This document shows positions 28,196 to 36,951 of a DNA stretch of 64,000 nt, one piece after another. The translations under genes and the position numbers were made by a program. The first letter of the stretch is position 1; the number at the start of each line of letters is the position of its first letter. The notes under the pieces are model-generated. The model worked only from the letters and a program-made list of their open reading frames with translations. It made no database searches and had not been told where the DNA came from. Source of the DNA: a virus; the IMG/VR virus record IMGVR_UViG_3300045971_000344, positions 186,001 to 250,000 of that record; one strand, written 5' to 3'.

Positions 28196-28414
28196 CTAAC
28201 TCATGAATTGGCGCAACCCCATTACAAGTGAATCATGAACTCTACAACAAGAATTAGCATATTCAATTTCCAACTCTCCCTTTGTCCTCTCGTTACCGTC
28301 ATCGTCCATTGCCTCTAACCTAAACATTCTGTTTTCAAAACTAAGTAGTTTATGCCCCCGCATCTTAATATATGCAGCTAAACCTAAGTCCCTTGTCTCA
28401 ATCGCGCTAGTCAT
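28196..28414 (-). CDS. Small unknown protein
   Basis: A 72-residue protein (MTSAIETRDLGLAAYIKMRG...). The pattern 'R.LG.AA.I...G' with a following basic strand is often seen in small phage proteins, but I cannot name the family. AGGAGACC lies upstream of ATG 28414. It sits between two fibre genes. Confidence 0.5.
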   Translation of the reverse strand: MTSAIETRDLGLAAYIKMRGHKLLSFENRMFRLEAMDDDGNERTKGELEIEYANSCCRVHDSLVMGLRQFMS

Positions 28415-28433
28415 CTGCTTGGTCTCCTGTTTA

Positions 28434-29099
28434 TTATGCTTTATTATAGTCGATTACTAAAACGTCATCTAATTGCGGGGGATCCATAAGAAGAATGGAG
28501 GTATTTGTTTCTTCAAAATAGTCTTCACCTGGTAATATTCGCAGACCGTTCAAACTAACTGTAACTGAACCGGATCTAAATGCCGGTAGAATATAGGACT
28601 GGTTGAATCCGTCTATTGCGCCTGTATAAGTTCCTCCATAGATTCGGTTATTAACTAGATCTGTAATTGTCCCACCACTTATGGTTACGATCGCTGTATC
28701 CATTAAGTCAGTTTGATAATTACGGACCGCTGTAAGAAAATCAGAAGAGATATTAAAGAGTAAAAAATCTGGAATCTGAATAAGACCAGAATGATTGGGT
28801 CTACCAATTATGCCTTCAAAAGATTGTGGATCATAGATAGCATCCATAGGATATTCTTGTCTTACGGTTATAACAACTGTAGGTGGATTGCTGTTGTCAT
28901 CAACTGAAATAACATGATAACGTAAAACCTGAGGATAAAATGCAGGCACTCCATTGGAATAAAAAATATCTCCTATCTGGACGTCTCCTGAATAGTATAC
29001 TCCTGTGTTATCAACTACATTTCCAGTAATCTGAAAATCACCAGGCGGATCAAGCGCAGTCACGCCTTGCACTATAAAGGAGGCATTAAATTTACTCAT
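28434..29099 (-). CDS. Tail-fibre tip protein
   Basis: A 221-residue protein. Its first ~150 residues are paralogous to the 30768 gene: both have 'DNTGV....D...GD..YS', then 'LRY/F.....D..... VVI.V', and a late 'A.RN'. Its C-terminal ~65 residues (GAIDGFNQSYILP...NGLRILPGEDYFEET) are the same tip module that ends the 1,218-residue fibre. It likely forms part of a fibre or adapter tip. It is co-transcribed with the fibre cluster. Confidence 0.6.
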   Translation of the reverse strand: MSKFNASFIVQGVTALDPPGDFQITGNVVDNTGVYYSGDVQIGDIFYSNGVPAFYPQVLRYHVISVDDNSNPPTVVITVRQEYPMDAIYDPQSFEGIIGRPNHSGLIQIPDFLLFNISSDFLTAVRNYQTDLMDTAIVTISGGTITDLVNNRIYGGTYTGAIDGFNQSYILPAFRSGSVTVSLNGLRILPGEDYFEETNTSILLMDPPQLDDVLVIDYNKA

Positions 29100-29112
29100 A
29101 GTGAGCCCCCCC

Positions 29113-29697
29113 TTAAAATGCTATGTTCATTATGTAATTCATATTCGCTGTAAGGCCTGTAATCTGAAGAGTGTTTTGTGCTGTATTCCAGTTTATCGCA
29201 CCAACTGCCGCTCTAGACCCAGGTGTATCCCTAAAACAAATATATTGAATTGCATAATAGCTAGAGCCAGTACCTACACCAAATCCAGACGGAACGGTAA
29301 CAAGAAAGTTAGTATTAGTTGAAAGCTGAGTTGAAGTTAAATACAGAGAAGCTGTTATTATTTGTACTCCAACGGGAACAGTAATAACTGCAGTTGGAGG
29401 ACTTCCACTTATTGTAATATCTACTCCTGACCCTGTAGCTAATACCTGACAATTTGGGCTCGATGCTGTTGCGTATCTTGTTATAGACGCACCACCACCA
29501 GCTTGTCCCTGAAAACCTTGTGCTCCTTGGTAACCTTGCGCTCCCTGCGGTCCCTGCAATCCTAAGGCTTCTAAGGATTGTCCCACTCCCTTACCCATGA
29601 ATAATTGTTTAGTATCAAGGGTTAAAAGCAATTCACCAAGATCAGCGGAACTAGGTAGGTTGGCAAAATTACCCCTTTTTAAGAGTATTTTTGTCAT
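29113..29697 (-). CDS. Small collagen-like fibre protein with tropism-determinant-like N-terminus
   Basis: A 194-residue protein. Residues 1-45 (MTKILLKRGNFANLP, ending LTLDTKQLFMGKG) match the phage 'major tropism determinant N-terminal' motif 'lkRG....LP...GEl..t.Dt..lyiG.G'. Next come seven Gly-X-Y triplets (GPQGAQGYQG) and a beta-rich C-terminal ~110 residues. This is the shortest member of the collagen-like fibre group here. It is preceded by a perfect terminator. Confidence 0.65.
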   Translation of the reverse strand: MTKILLKRGNFANLPSSADLGELLLTLDTKQLFMGKGVGQSLEALGLQGPQGAQGYQGAQGFQGQAGGGASITRYATASSPNCQVLATGSGVDITISGSPPTAVITVPVGVQIITASLYLTSTQLSTNTNFLVTVPSGFGVGTGSSYYAIQYICFRDTPGSRAAVGAINWNTAQNTLQITGLTANMNYIMNIAF

Positions 29698-29711
29698 TAT
29701 TAAACCTCACG

Positions 29712-29746
29712 GTGGAGTGCAGTGAGCATTACTCACTGCACTCCAC
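29712..29746 (-). terminator. Perfect 15-bp hairpin terminator
   Basis: Fifteen consecutive base pairs (GTGGAGTGCAGTGAG 29712-29726 with CTCACTGCACTCCAC 29732-29746) around a 5-base loop, placed right after the stop of the 29758-30702 gene. No T tract is visible. It probably acts as a strong stop or mRNA 3' end stabiliser. Confidence 0.65.
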
Positions 29747-29757
29747 TAACCTTTAGA

Positions 29758-30702
29758 TTAAAATGCTCCGCCGTCTACGGTACCAACTGAAAGTACACCT
29801 GTTGTAAAGACCAAACCATCACCAGCGACTGTTGGGTCAAGTTGGAAGTCATTAACGCTTTTTGTTACACCGGTTGATGCTGTGTAGGTAACTATGGCCG
29901 ACATACGGGCTGTGATCTCAGTGTTAAGGGCAGCTTGAAGAGTACTATCAGCAGATGTCCGGGCAGTGATTTCAGTGTTCAAGTTAGAGGTTAAGGTACT
30001 GTCCGCACTTGTACGGGCCGTGATCTCAATGTCCAGGGCAGCTGAAGTAGCTTTGTCGCCTACAGATGTAAGAAGTGTACTAAGGGTACCTTCATCTGCC
30101 TGAAGAGCGGTAGCAAGTTCTTGGAGGGTATCAAGAGTAGCTGGGGCAGTACCAACCAGATCAGCAATAGCAGCCTTACGAGCAGTTACTTCAGTATCAA
30201 TTGCTGCTTGAACTGTTGAAACCGCGGATGTTCGGGCCGTGATCTCAATCAATAAATCAGAGGCTACTGTACTAACTGCAGAAGTCCGTGCAGTGATTTC
30301 AGTCAACAGGTCCGCTGCTACAGTACTAACTGCAGAAGTCCGGGCGGTGATTTCGGTATTAAGGGCCGTAACATCTGCTTTTCCATCCAGTGCTGATTGG
30401 AGCGCAGTACTATCTGAAGGTACACCAGTCAAGGACGCAAAACTCGCGGCCGCTGCTTCAGGTGCAAGAATAACCCAAGTAGTACCGTTATGACGCTTCA
30501 TTACGTTATTAGTTGTGTCTACCCACAAGCGGGTAGTATCGGAGGGGGCTGAGGTAGCAAAGTTTACATCTGTAACTTTAGCAACGCCTGTACCCGTACC
30601 GATATAAAGTTCATTAGTGTCGGTAGTTACCAACGGTTCACCGACAGTTGCAGTTGCAGGAAGATTGGCTTTCAAACCACGCTTTAGTAGAACTTGTGTC
30701 AT
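29758..30702 (-). CDS. Fibre protein with tropism-determinant-like N-terminus and 18-residue repeats
   Basis: A 314-residue protein. Residues 1-45 (MTQVLLKRGLKANLPATA, then TTDTNELYIGTGTG) are the same N-terminal module as in the 29113 and 33779 genes. After a linker with WVDTTNNVMKRHNGTTW, typical of phage fibre heads, come the 18-residue TEITAR repeats found in the 1,218-residue fibre. A copy of the 'APATLDTLQELATAL' insert is also present. It looks like a short version or partner of the long fibre. Confidence 0.7.
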   Translation of the reverse strand: MTQVLLKRGLKANLPATATVGEPLVTTDTNELYIGTGTGVAKVTDVNFATSAPSDTTRLWVDTTNNVMKRHNGTTWVILAPEAAAASFASLTGVPSDSTALQSALDGKADVTALNTEITARTSAVSTVAADLLTEITARTSAVSTVASDLLIEITARTSAVSTVQAAIDTEVTARKAAIADLVGTAPATLDTLQELATALQADEGTLSTLLTSVGDKATSAALDIEITARTSADSTLTSNLNTEITARTSADSTLQAALNTEITARMSAIVTYTASTGVTKSVNDFQLDPTVAGDGLVFTTGVLSVGTVDGGAF

Positions 30703-30730
30703 GTTTATTTCTCCTTTTTTGTCTTTTTAT

Positions 30731-30753
30731 TATTCGTAAGTAAATTACGAATT
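30731..30753 (-). promoter_or_regulatory. Candidate phage promoter with inverted repeat
   Basis: On the minus strand the sequence is TTCGTAATTTACTTACGAAT, which matches the recurring GTAATTTA element and here also forms an 8-bp inverted repeat (ATTCGTAA / TTACGAAT). It lies about 30-50 bp upstream of ATG 30702. Confidence 0.5.
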
Positions 30754-30767
30754 TCAAATATTGATTG

Positions 30768-31346
30768 TTAAAATGTTCCGGAGTCAACTACTTGTGACCA
30801 AGACAAACTACGATCTTTGTTTCCAAATAAAACTGAGCTATCTTCAGATGGTACCGGCAATTCAGGTTGTAGAGCGATTGGGTTATTTGTAGTTAGTGAA
30901 GGATTACTTATACTTAAGTATTTACTGTGCCTAGTTGATTCTACGTTCCTAATTGCGGCAATAAAAAATTCATCTACGCCATTAACAAACATGGAAGTTA
31001 TTGCCATTGTTCCTAAGTCATCTGTTGCACCAATTACTGCCTGTGAACTTTGCAAGGGGTAATCATAAGTTGTCCAGCCGGAGGGCTGTGCTTCTAGCAT
31101 ATCCCATTTTAAGATCACCCTTAAGAAAGCTCCATTGGTAGCCACATCAATAGTTGTTATCTTAAATCTAAGAGCTCCTAATCCTAATAAAGCACAGTCA
31201 GAATAAACTACGTCTCCTAGTTTAGCGTCCATTGCACTGAATACACCAGTGTTATCAATTACAGTTCCCTCTAAAACCCACTCATCTGTAGTTCCACCCA
31301 CAGGGGTGACAGATGAAATATCCAGCCTACCATTTAGCACATTCAT
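30768..31346 (-). CDS. Fibre-cluster protein, paralogue of the 28434 gene
   Basis: A 192-residue protein (MNVLNGRLDISSVTP...) with the shared pattern 'GTVIDNTGVF.A.DAKLGDVVYSD' and later 'FIAAIRNVES'. Unlike its paralogue it lacks the C-terminal 'NGLR' tip module and ends KDRSLSWSQVVDSGTF. It lies between two collagen/repeat fibres, 10 bp after the previous stop. Confidence 0.55.
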   Translation of the reverse strand: MNVLNGRLDISSVTPVGGTTDEWVLEGTVIDNTGVFSAMDAKLGDVVYSDCALLGLGALRFKITTIDVATNGAFLRVILKWDMLEAQPSGWTTYDYPLQSSQAVIGATDDLGTMAITSMFVNGVDEFFIAAIRNVESTRHSKYLSISNPSLTTNNPIALQPELPVPSEDSSVLFGNKDRSLSWSQVVDSGTF

Positions 31347-31356
31347 CTAACACCCC

Positions 31357-33720
31357 TTAAAACACGAGATTTATCCAACACGGCTGACTGTTCTGCGTAA
31401 ACCCTGTTAGCTTCAGCGTGTGGGAATTTGTTCCAAAATTTCCGAAAACTGTTGACTTATTAGCATACCCTGCTCCATCATCTGAGAAAACTTGAAACTG
31501 TGGACAGTACAGGGTGCTATACGCAGTATACAGAGAGGAAGATACTTCGGCTAAGTCAATGGTTACTCCAGATGTTGCAGTCGACATGTCCGTTGCAGTC
31601 ATGTGGATACTCATACTATGAAGTATCGTATTAGCAGCAACTGAAATCTTAACATCCGTTGTCTGACTACTTCCATCTTTTAGGTATGCTATAGCCGTAG
31701 AATATTCTGTAGGTGCGTCTAAAGATGCTACTGTTGCATAACTATTTGAGGAAGATAAAGGGTTCATTGTATTAGCTGATACACCACAGCGTATTCTAGC
31801 TGTCGTGTAGCCCCCAGTTGAACCTGACCCAGGCAAACCTTGAGGACCTTGTGGTCCTGCTACTGTTGAGGCCGTTCCTTGTGTTCCTTGTGAACCAGTC
31901 AGACCTTGGGGTCCCTGTGAACCTGTGTTACCTTGTGAACCTTGAGGTCCCTGACTTCCAGTCAAACCTTGAGGACCAGTACTACCTTGATTACCGGTTA
32001 CACCGATATTACCCTGACTGCCTTGACTACCGGTCAACCCCTGGTAACCTTGAGTGCCCTGACTACCAGTATTACCTTGATAACCTTGACTACCTTGTGC
32101 TCCAGTAGTTCCCTGTGCTCCTGTTAAACCTTGATAACCTTGAGGGCCTTGACTACCAGTTTGTCCTTGACTACCAGTGTTGCCTTGACTGCCAGTCAAA
32201 CCTTGAGTTCCTTGAGGACCCTGAATACCTTGAGCTCCACTTAAATCGGTAACGTAAGAATAAGCGTTGGATGCCCAAATATATAGTTTAGAATTATCTG
32301 GATCATTAACGTCATTAGTATTAATGACAGCAAATTCGCCGTTACTAATCCCCGTAGGACTAGTGTCCGCCAATAACTGCGCTACAGAAGTATAAACTTT
32401 CGAGACAGTAAAACCTTGTCCTGCAACGCCTTGACTGCCCTGAGGTCCTTGTGCGCCTTGGGATCCAGAAGAACCTTGTGTACCTTGTGTACCTTGAGAA
32501 CCAGTCTGGCCTTGTGATCCAGTTAGTCCTTGAGAACCTTGTGCTCCGACCAGGCCTTGACTCCCAGTTAAACCTTGTGTTCCTTGACTGCCTTGTGTTC
32601 CCTGACTGCCTTGTGTTCCTTCATTTCCTTGTGGTCCAGTTAACCCCTGTTGACCTTGACCTCCAGTGTTGCCTTGATAACCTTGAGGGCCCTGACTTCC
32701 AGTCAAACCTTGGGTTCCAGTTAATCCCTGAGGACCTTGACTTCCAGTATTACCTTGAGCTCCTTGACTACCGGTAAGACCTTGTGCACCTACCTGACCT
32801 TGAGGTCCTTGACTTCCGGTGTTACCTTGTACTCCCTGTGCTCCTGTTAGGCCCTGAGGACCTTGCACTCCAGTATTACCTTGAGTTCCAGTATTTCCCT
32901 GCGATCCTTGACTACCAGTTTGTCCTTGTACTCCCTGTGCTCCTGTTAGGCCTTGAGGACCTTGGACATTAGACGGAGCACCAATTTGTCCTTGGTAACC
33001 TTGGTAGCCCTGATTACCTTGAGTACCAACCGCACCTTGGACACCTTGTGTTCCCTGAGCTCCAGTTATTCCTTGTACGCCTTGAGTGCCCTGAGGTCCT
33101 TGTGCACCGACCGTTCCTTGTACCCCATCTGTTCCTCGGGCAATAAAAAGTTCCCAGTAAACACCGCTAACAGGAGTTTCATTGGTATTGGTAGTCAAAC
33201 AAACCCACGCCTCACCGTTATAGTTAACTATATCGGCTGGTGCATAAGTTGTAATTGATGCCCAATTACCTTTGTAAGATCCAGTTAAGCCAATTGAACC
33301 TTGAATACCTTGAGTTCCTTGTTGACCTTGGATACCCTGAGGTCCTTGATATCCCCTAGGTCCTTGTGCACCTTGAGGACCTGACCCTCCGGATCCACCT
33401 GTGCCTAACTGCTGACCGTTCCACGTTGGGTTGCCCACACCGTCCACGCCCAGCATTTCAAGCGCAGTTCCATTAGTATGAGCGTGCATGGATACAAGTT
33501 TCCAGTTTGCATTGTTAGCATACGCTGCCTGTGTTTCAGTTCCTGTAAACTCAAACTTGTAGTAAGTATTAGTCGAGCGAACAAAAACAATCATCCCTTT
33601 ATAGCGATAACCCGCAGGAATGGCATCCCTCTCAGCAACGGTATTAACGGATTCTCGACTATCCAGTGCCTTGTTGACCACATCAACAAAAATTTGTCCG
33701 CTTATAGGGTTTCCTTTCAT
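31357..33720 (-). CDS. Collagen-like tail fibre
   Basis: A 787-residue protein. Residues 1-~100 are an N-terminal attachment region with 'AIPAGYRYKGMIVFVRS' and 'YKFEFTG'. A first collagen stretch follows, then a CBM-like module (WASITTYAPADIVNYNGEAW), two long Gly-X-Gln collagen stretches of ~250 and ~170 residues separated by a small domain also found in the giant fibre (GFTVSKVYTSVAQLLADTSP), and a beta C-terminal domain of ~140 residues. It should form a trimeric side fibre. The architecture is a shorter version of the 17680-22941 fibre. Confidence 0.8.
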   Translation of the reverse strand: MKGNPISGQIFVDVVNKALDSRESVNTVAERDAIPAGYRYKGMIVFVRSTNTYYKFEFTGTETQAAYANNANWKLVSMHAHTNGTALEMLGVDGVGNPTWNGQQLGTGGSGGSGPQGAQGPRGYQGPQGIQGQQGTQGIQGSIGLTGSYKGNWASITTYAPADIVNYNGEAWVCLTTNTNETPVSGVYWELFIARGTDGVQGTVGAQGPQGTQGVQGITGAQGTQGVQGAVGTQGNQGYQGYQGQIGAPSNVQGPQGLTGAQGVQGQTGSQGSQGNTGTQGNTGVQGPQGLTGAQGVQGNTGSQGPQGQVGAQGLTGSQGAQGNTGSQGPQGLTGTQGLTGSQGPQGYQGNTGGQGQQGLTGPQGNEGTQGSQGTQGSQGTQGLTGSQGLVGAQGSQGLTGSQGQTGSQGTQGTQGSSGSQGAQGPQGSQGVAGQGFTVSKVYTSVAQLLADTSPTGISNGEFAVINTNDVNDPDNSKLYIWASNAYSYVTDLSGAQGIQGPQGTQGLTGSQGNTGSQGQTGSQGPQGYQGLTGAQGTTGAQGSQGYQGNTGSQGTQGYQGLTGSQGSQGNIGVTGNQGSTGPQGLTGSQGPQGSQGNTGSQGPQGLTGSQGTQGTASTVAGPQGPQGLPGSGSTGGYTTARIRCGVSANTMNPLSSSNSYATVASLDAPTEYSTAIAYLKDGSSQTTDVKISVAANTILHSMSIHMTATDMSTATSGVTIDLAEVSSSLYTAYSTLYCPQFQVFSDDGAGYANKSTVFGNFGTNSHTLKLTGFTQNSQPCWINLVF

Positions 33721-33778
33721 TCGTACCCCCTAACGATAAAGTTACCTTGTCCCATAAAGGTCCTCCAATAGTTATTGT

Positions 33779-34366
33779 TTAAATAATGTAGCGTATTGTT
33801 TTACCACTTAAAGACAGGCAAGGATCTGCTGTAAAGTACACATAAAAGTCAACACCATCATAAGTAACTTCTCTAGGAAGGACTTCGTAAGATGCAAGAA
33901 TAGAAGCATAGCTAAAATTAGGATCCTGGACGTCAACAATAGGCCCATAGCTCTTAGGATAAGCAAAGGTCCTATAAGTTACATTAGACGTATAGATAAC
34001 ATCTTTAGGTCCACCTTGCCATTGCATGGTTGTCAAACCCGCAAAGAATCCTGGAGGGTCAAGTATTGGATCATTAGTAAGTACGTCCCCAAAATAGACG
34101 TTGGTTGCAACATTATTTGTGAATCTAAAAATTACATCCAGTGCTTCGGACACAGTCCTCACGTCTACTTGCTCATTGAAACGATTAGAGAATGCCGATC
34201 TAACATAGGGCATTTCAGAAGCGGAAACTGGACGTCCGCCGGGTGTTACACCATCACCTACCCAAAGTTGTAATACATCTGTACACCATACGAGCTCACC
34301 ATTAGCAAAGACCACCCCAACTCGCTCAGAGTTTGTTCCTCTTCTGACCTGAATACAATTTGACAT
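33779..34366 (-). CDS. Tropism-determinant-like N-terminal fibre protein
   Basis: A 195-residue protein starting MSNCIQVRRGTNSERVG, followed by NGELVWCTDVLQLWVGDG, again the 'RRGT......GEl.w..D...L.vGDG' N-terminal motif of phage receptor-binding or baseplate proteins. The remainder is beta-rich with many Tyr residues (SYASILASYEVLPREV). Ribosome site GGAAG is clear. It is the second gene of the leftward fibre operon. Confidence 0.6.
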   Translation of the reverse strand: MSNCIQVRRGTNSERVGVVFANGELVWCTDVLQLWVGDGVTPGGRPVSASEMPYVRSAFSNRFNEQVDVRTVSEALDVIFRFTNNVATNVYFGDVLTNDPILDPPGFFAGLTTMQWQGGPKDVIYTSNVTYRTFAYPKSYGPIVDVQDPNFSYASILASYEVLPREVTYDGVDFYVYFTADPCLSLSGKTIRYII

Positions 34367-34385
34367 AGACTATTCTTCCTTTCCT

Positions 34386-34619
34386 TTATTGTATTGTTCC
34401 ACCATCGTACTTAACACTGTCAACAGGATACACATCCTGAATTAAGCCCCCATCTATGTGCTCCATTAGATGGGTGAAGCGATCCCTACAGGTTCCACCA
34501 TCTATTAAGGCATGTAGGTTAAACAGATTCCTAGGTATAGTGTCTGCGGCAGTATATTCAGACAGGGCAATAACATTACCTTGTCCATCATATACCAGTT
34601 TAACCGGATATATGTCCAT
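34386..34619 (-). CDS. Small fibre-cluster protein with IDGG repeats
   Basis: A 77-residue protein. I chose ATG 34619 (MDIYPVKLVYDGQGNV) with AAAGGGG upstream. It has three short units of the type '[IY]DGG......Y' (LIDGGTCRDRF, HIDGGLIQDVY, KYDGGTIQ). A protein at 58910 in the other fibre cassette ends with the same kind of unit (IDGGSPDSVY, SIDGGGP). Such small proteins are common beside tail fibre genes; the role is unknown. Confidence 0.6.
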   Translation of the reverse strand: MDIYPVKLVYDGQGNVIALSEYTAADTIPRNLFNLHALIDGGTCRDRFTHLMEHIDGGLIQDVYPVDSVKYDGGTIQ

Positions 34620-34635
34620 TATGGATACCCCTTTA

Positions 34636-34668
34636 TGTTTATATACATATAAATTATGTATTGTTTGT
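34636..34668 (-). promoter_or_regulatory. Candidate promoter of the leftward fibre operon
   Basis: On the minus strand the sequence ACATAATTTATATGTATATAAAC lies 20-45 bases before the start codon of the first fibre-cluster gene. It matches the recurring TAATTTAT element and contains a TATATAA core. Confidence 0.45.
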
Positions 34669-34744
34669 TCTATATTGATTATGAAATACGTAGCAAAATT
34701 AAAGAATCTTAATTTTCGGGGCGCCGCGCTAAGTGTTGCATCCC

Positions 34745-35286
34745 GCACGCTGTGCTAGCACAGCGTGCTTTCAATAAGCATCTAGATCCGGTTCTGCTAG
34801 CGATACTCAACAAAGTGAAGTATATAGTGCTTCTGAGCTAGCTCAGAAGCTAAAGGTAAGCGTGGTTAGATTTGGAAAATGCTAAGAAAGGAAGGATAAA
34901 GGGAAGTGATAAGCGAAGTAAGTACAGCAATAAGTAAAGTACCGCCGAAGGCGGATTGAAAATCCCAAAAAAAAAAAAAAAGAAAAGCTTTCCAGATTTT
35001 AGGTACAGTGAGGGTTTTATGGAAAGGGCCTAGTGAACCTAGTGAGGTTAGAGCTATCCATTACCGCCCTACCACCGCACCTTTCACACTGTCCTCATGC
35101 TCTTTCAATCTTTTCCCTTTTGTACTGTTCCTTGTACCCTAACTCCCAGGTTATCGATCTTACGGCAGACTACGTCTGCCATGTCTCGAGCTAAGCTCTC
35201 AACATTTGAGAAACTTCGTTTCTCTAGCATTGTTTATCATTGTGAGACAATGCGCGGTCGCAAGAAATCCCGCGGAAACGGGATTT
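34745..35286. repeat. Non-coding array of perfect palindromes and hairpins
   Basis: No plausible gene. Perfect inverted repeats visible by eye: a 24-bp palindrome (34745-34768), a 22-bp palindrome (34829-34850, also with central CTAG), CCGCC-GAA-GGCGG (34942-34954), GGCAGAC-TAC-GTCTGCC (35164-35180), GAGAAAC-TTC-GTTTCTC (35208-35224), GCATTGT/ACAATGC (35227-35253) and an 8-bp stem AAATCCCG/CGGGATTT (35265-35286). A run of 15 A lies at 34967-34981, and a CCTAGTGAA direct repeat at 35029-35047. Possible roles: tandem transcription stops, a replication origin, or a second structured RNA. I cannot decide between them. Confidence 0.6.
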
Positions 35287-35349
35287 ACTGATAAAATTAC
35301 AAATAAACATAAAAATTATAAAAAATACAAGTAATTTATGTATTTCTAT

Positions 35350-36892
35350 AGGATTTTATGAGAATTCGGGTACAATTATCAGGGTGTTGGGTTATGGTCT
35401 CCAGGTCGTGCATTACAACCACAAGCTTGAGTCATAAGCTAGTACCAAACACCTCCTACACGGACGGTTTACTTTCATCTGGAACAGCACCCTTATTTAG
35501 CGAGGAGTGCCACCCTCGACTACCTGACTCTTAGGTACTTGCCTAAGACTCTCGTATCCTCTTGTCGGATACGGCCACGCTGGTAGTTTTTGTTCTATAA
35601 ACAGTGTTGGAATATTATTCCGCAGTTCATAGAACGTTGCGTGGTCTACATGCCAGGACATGTTAGATTAGATACCTGGTCCCATTACCTAGCCTTCAAT
35701 TCATAAGTATTCGGTGCGCTTTCGGTACACACCTACATATATTGTTTTAAGCTCATCCTTATGAGCAAAATACTTATGTTCTTGAAGATCGCAACCCTTG
35801 GGGTTAGGGCTCCCCAGTCTGATGGATTCTTATCGTACTTGGTCTAAACAAGTTAGAACCCTGTTTCCGATAGTCATTTCGTGCCAATGTACTTTCGTAG
35901 CGCAGGTCTCGATGGACCCGACTATTGGCCTTATCGCTGTTACGGAAGTAACGATCTTCCTACAGCTCATTCCATTGTGCTGGTAATAGTGAGTAGGGTG
36001 AGTACCTTTATACTCTGATATTAGGCATTGTCCACATTTTGTGTGGTAATGGAAGACATTATCTGCATAAGCACATTGCGTAGCGGTAGTTAGCCCCTCG
36101 CTTCCGTGGTCTCCATGTGGGACTCAATCCCACCTCCCGAGTATGACAATTGCGGTCGCCTTTAATCTCGGACATAGCCTTTCTCTAGATCTTATCTGTG
36201 CGTATCTGCGATGTGCTTAAACGCCATTCATACCTTTATACTCAACCTAGGTCACTATGCCTATATCTGAAGAGTAAACCTGGAGAATTTTTACAGATTT
36301 TAAAAATCTACGTGCGTTTGATCCGCGTTCAGGTACAGTGTACCCTTCGACTTACGCCTCGTTTTCGTAGATCTTTCGGTGGATCCAAAGCCACCATAAC
36401 CCAAACAACTCAGAATGAAAACCTGATTACCGCAACATTACGCCCTTGGGTTAAAACCTCCGGGGCAGCCCGAGTATCGTAGTACCTACTATTTCCTGTA
36501 GGTTAGCATTGGGCTATGCCTTCTCGTGACTGTGTTGCCTTCATCCTCGGATAATCAGTGATCCTGATTTGCACTATTAGACTCGGATATATAACGCATC
36601 ATATCTACTTAGATTTGGTTAAACCGTCTTTAGGATAGACGATAAGACCGATTGAAGTTTACGAAACTTATCACATAACGGACAGGTTCTTTAAAGGAGA
36701 ATAGTCAGAAAAACCTTGTGGGGTTTGTAGGGGCTCGCGCATCCTACTTCCTCTGTGAGGCATTCGTAAAGTTCCCGCTCAATGCCCGCGGTACTAATGC
36801 TCTTGGTACAGCGTACTCATAACTGGTTACAACAAGACAGTTGTCTCCACTTATCAGGACGATGTACTTCTCTTATTTACATTATTCACTCG
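35350..36892 (-). ncRNA. Candidate giant structured RNA (~1.5 kb)
   Basis: About 1.5 kb without a credible ORF on either strand but with many nested complementary segments. Examples: 35694-35711 pairs with 35769-35787 (16 bp with a small internal loop) and encloses two further hairpins (35713-35733 and 35751-35766), a three-way junction. 35575-35580 pairs with 35639-35644 and encloses 35592-35602/35625-35635, which encloses GGAAT/ATTCC. Other stems are 35501-35518, 35530-35547, 35554-35572, 36117-36133 and 36757-36787. Counting stems that keep G-U pairs on one strand only, the minus strand is favoured (about 11 to 7), and its loops are more A-rich, with GAAA and GCGA tetraloop candidates. A promoter-like element precedes it on the minus strand. 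No 16S/23S signatures are found. Strand and ends are provisional. Confidence 0.6.
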
Positions 36893-36915
36893 TTGTATAA
36901 ACAAATTACGTAGTT
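36889..36915 (-). promoter_or_regulatory. Candidate promoter of the structured RNA
   Basis: The minus strand reads TACGTAATTTGTTTATACAA just after the RuvC terminator and just before the structured region. It matches the GTAATTTA element followed by a TATACA -10-like box. A second, plus-strand copy (GTAATTTATGTATTTCTATA, 35331-35350) lies at the opposite border. Confidence 0.4.
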
Positions 36916-36951
36916 CAGCAATGACGTTAAAAAATACGTCTAGTGTGTACC

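Noticed and set aside
36117-36133. tRNA T-arm (GTGGG...CCCAC with a 7-base loop on the minus strand)
   Set aside because: The loop lacks TTC at its start and no acceptor, D or anticodon arms can be drawn around it.
35798-36482. Short ORFs (60-95 codons) within the structured RNA region
   Set aside because: They lack ribosome sites, have odd composition and cross several predicted stems.
35350-36892. Ribosomal RNA gene
   Set aside because: The plus strand contains GATTAGATACC (35666-35676), identical to a 16S rRNA loop. However, flanking sequence and other 16S/23S signatures (530 loop, decoding site, peptidyl transferase centre, sarcin-ricin loop) are not found in the right order, so I treat it as coincidence.
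35350-36892. Group I or group II intron
   Set aside because: No domain V-like hairpin or group I core was recognised, no intron-encoded protein is present, and the neighbouring genes are intact rather than split exons.
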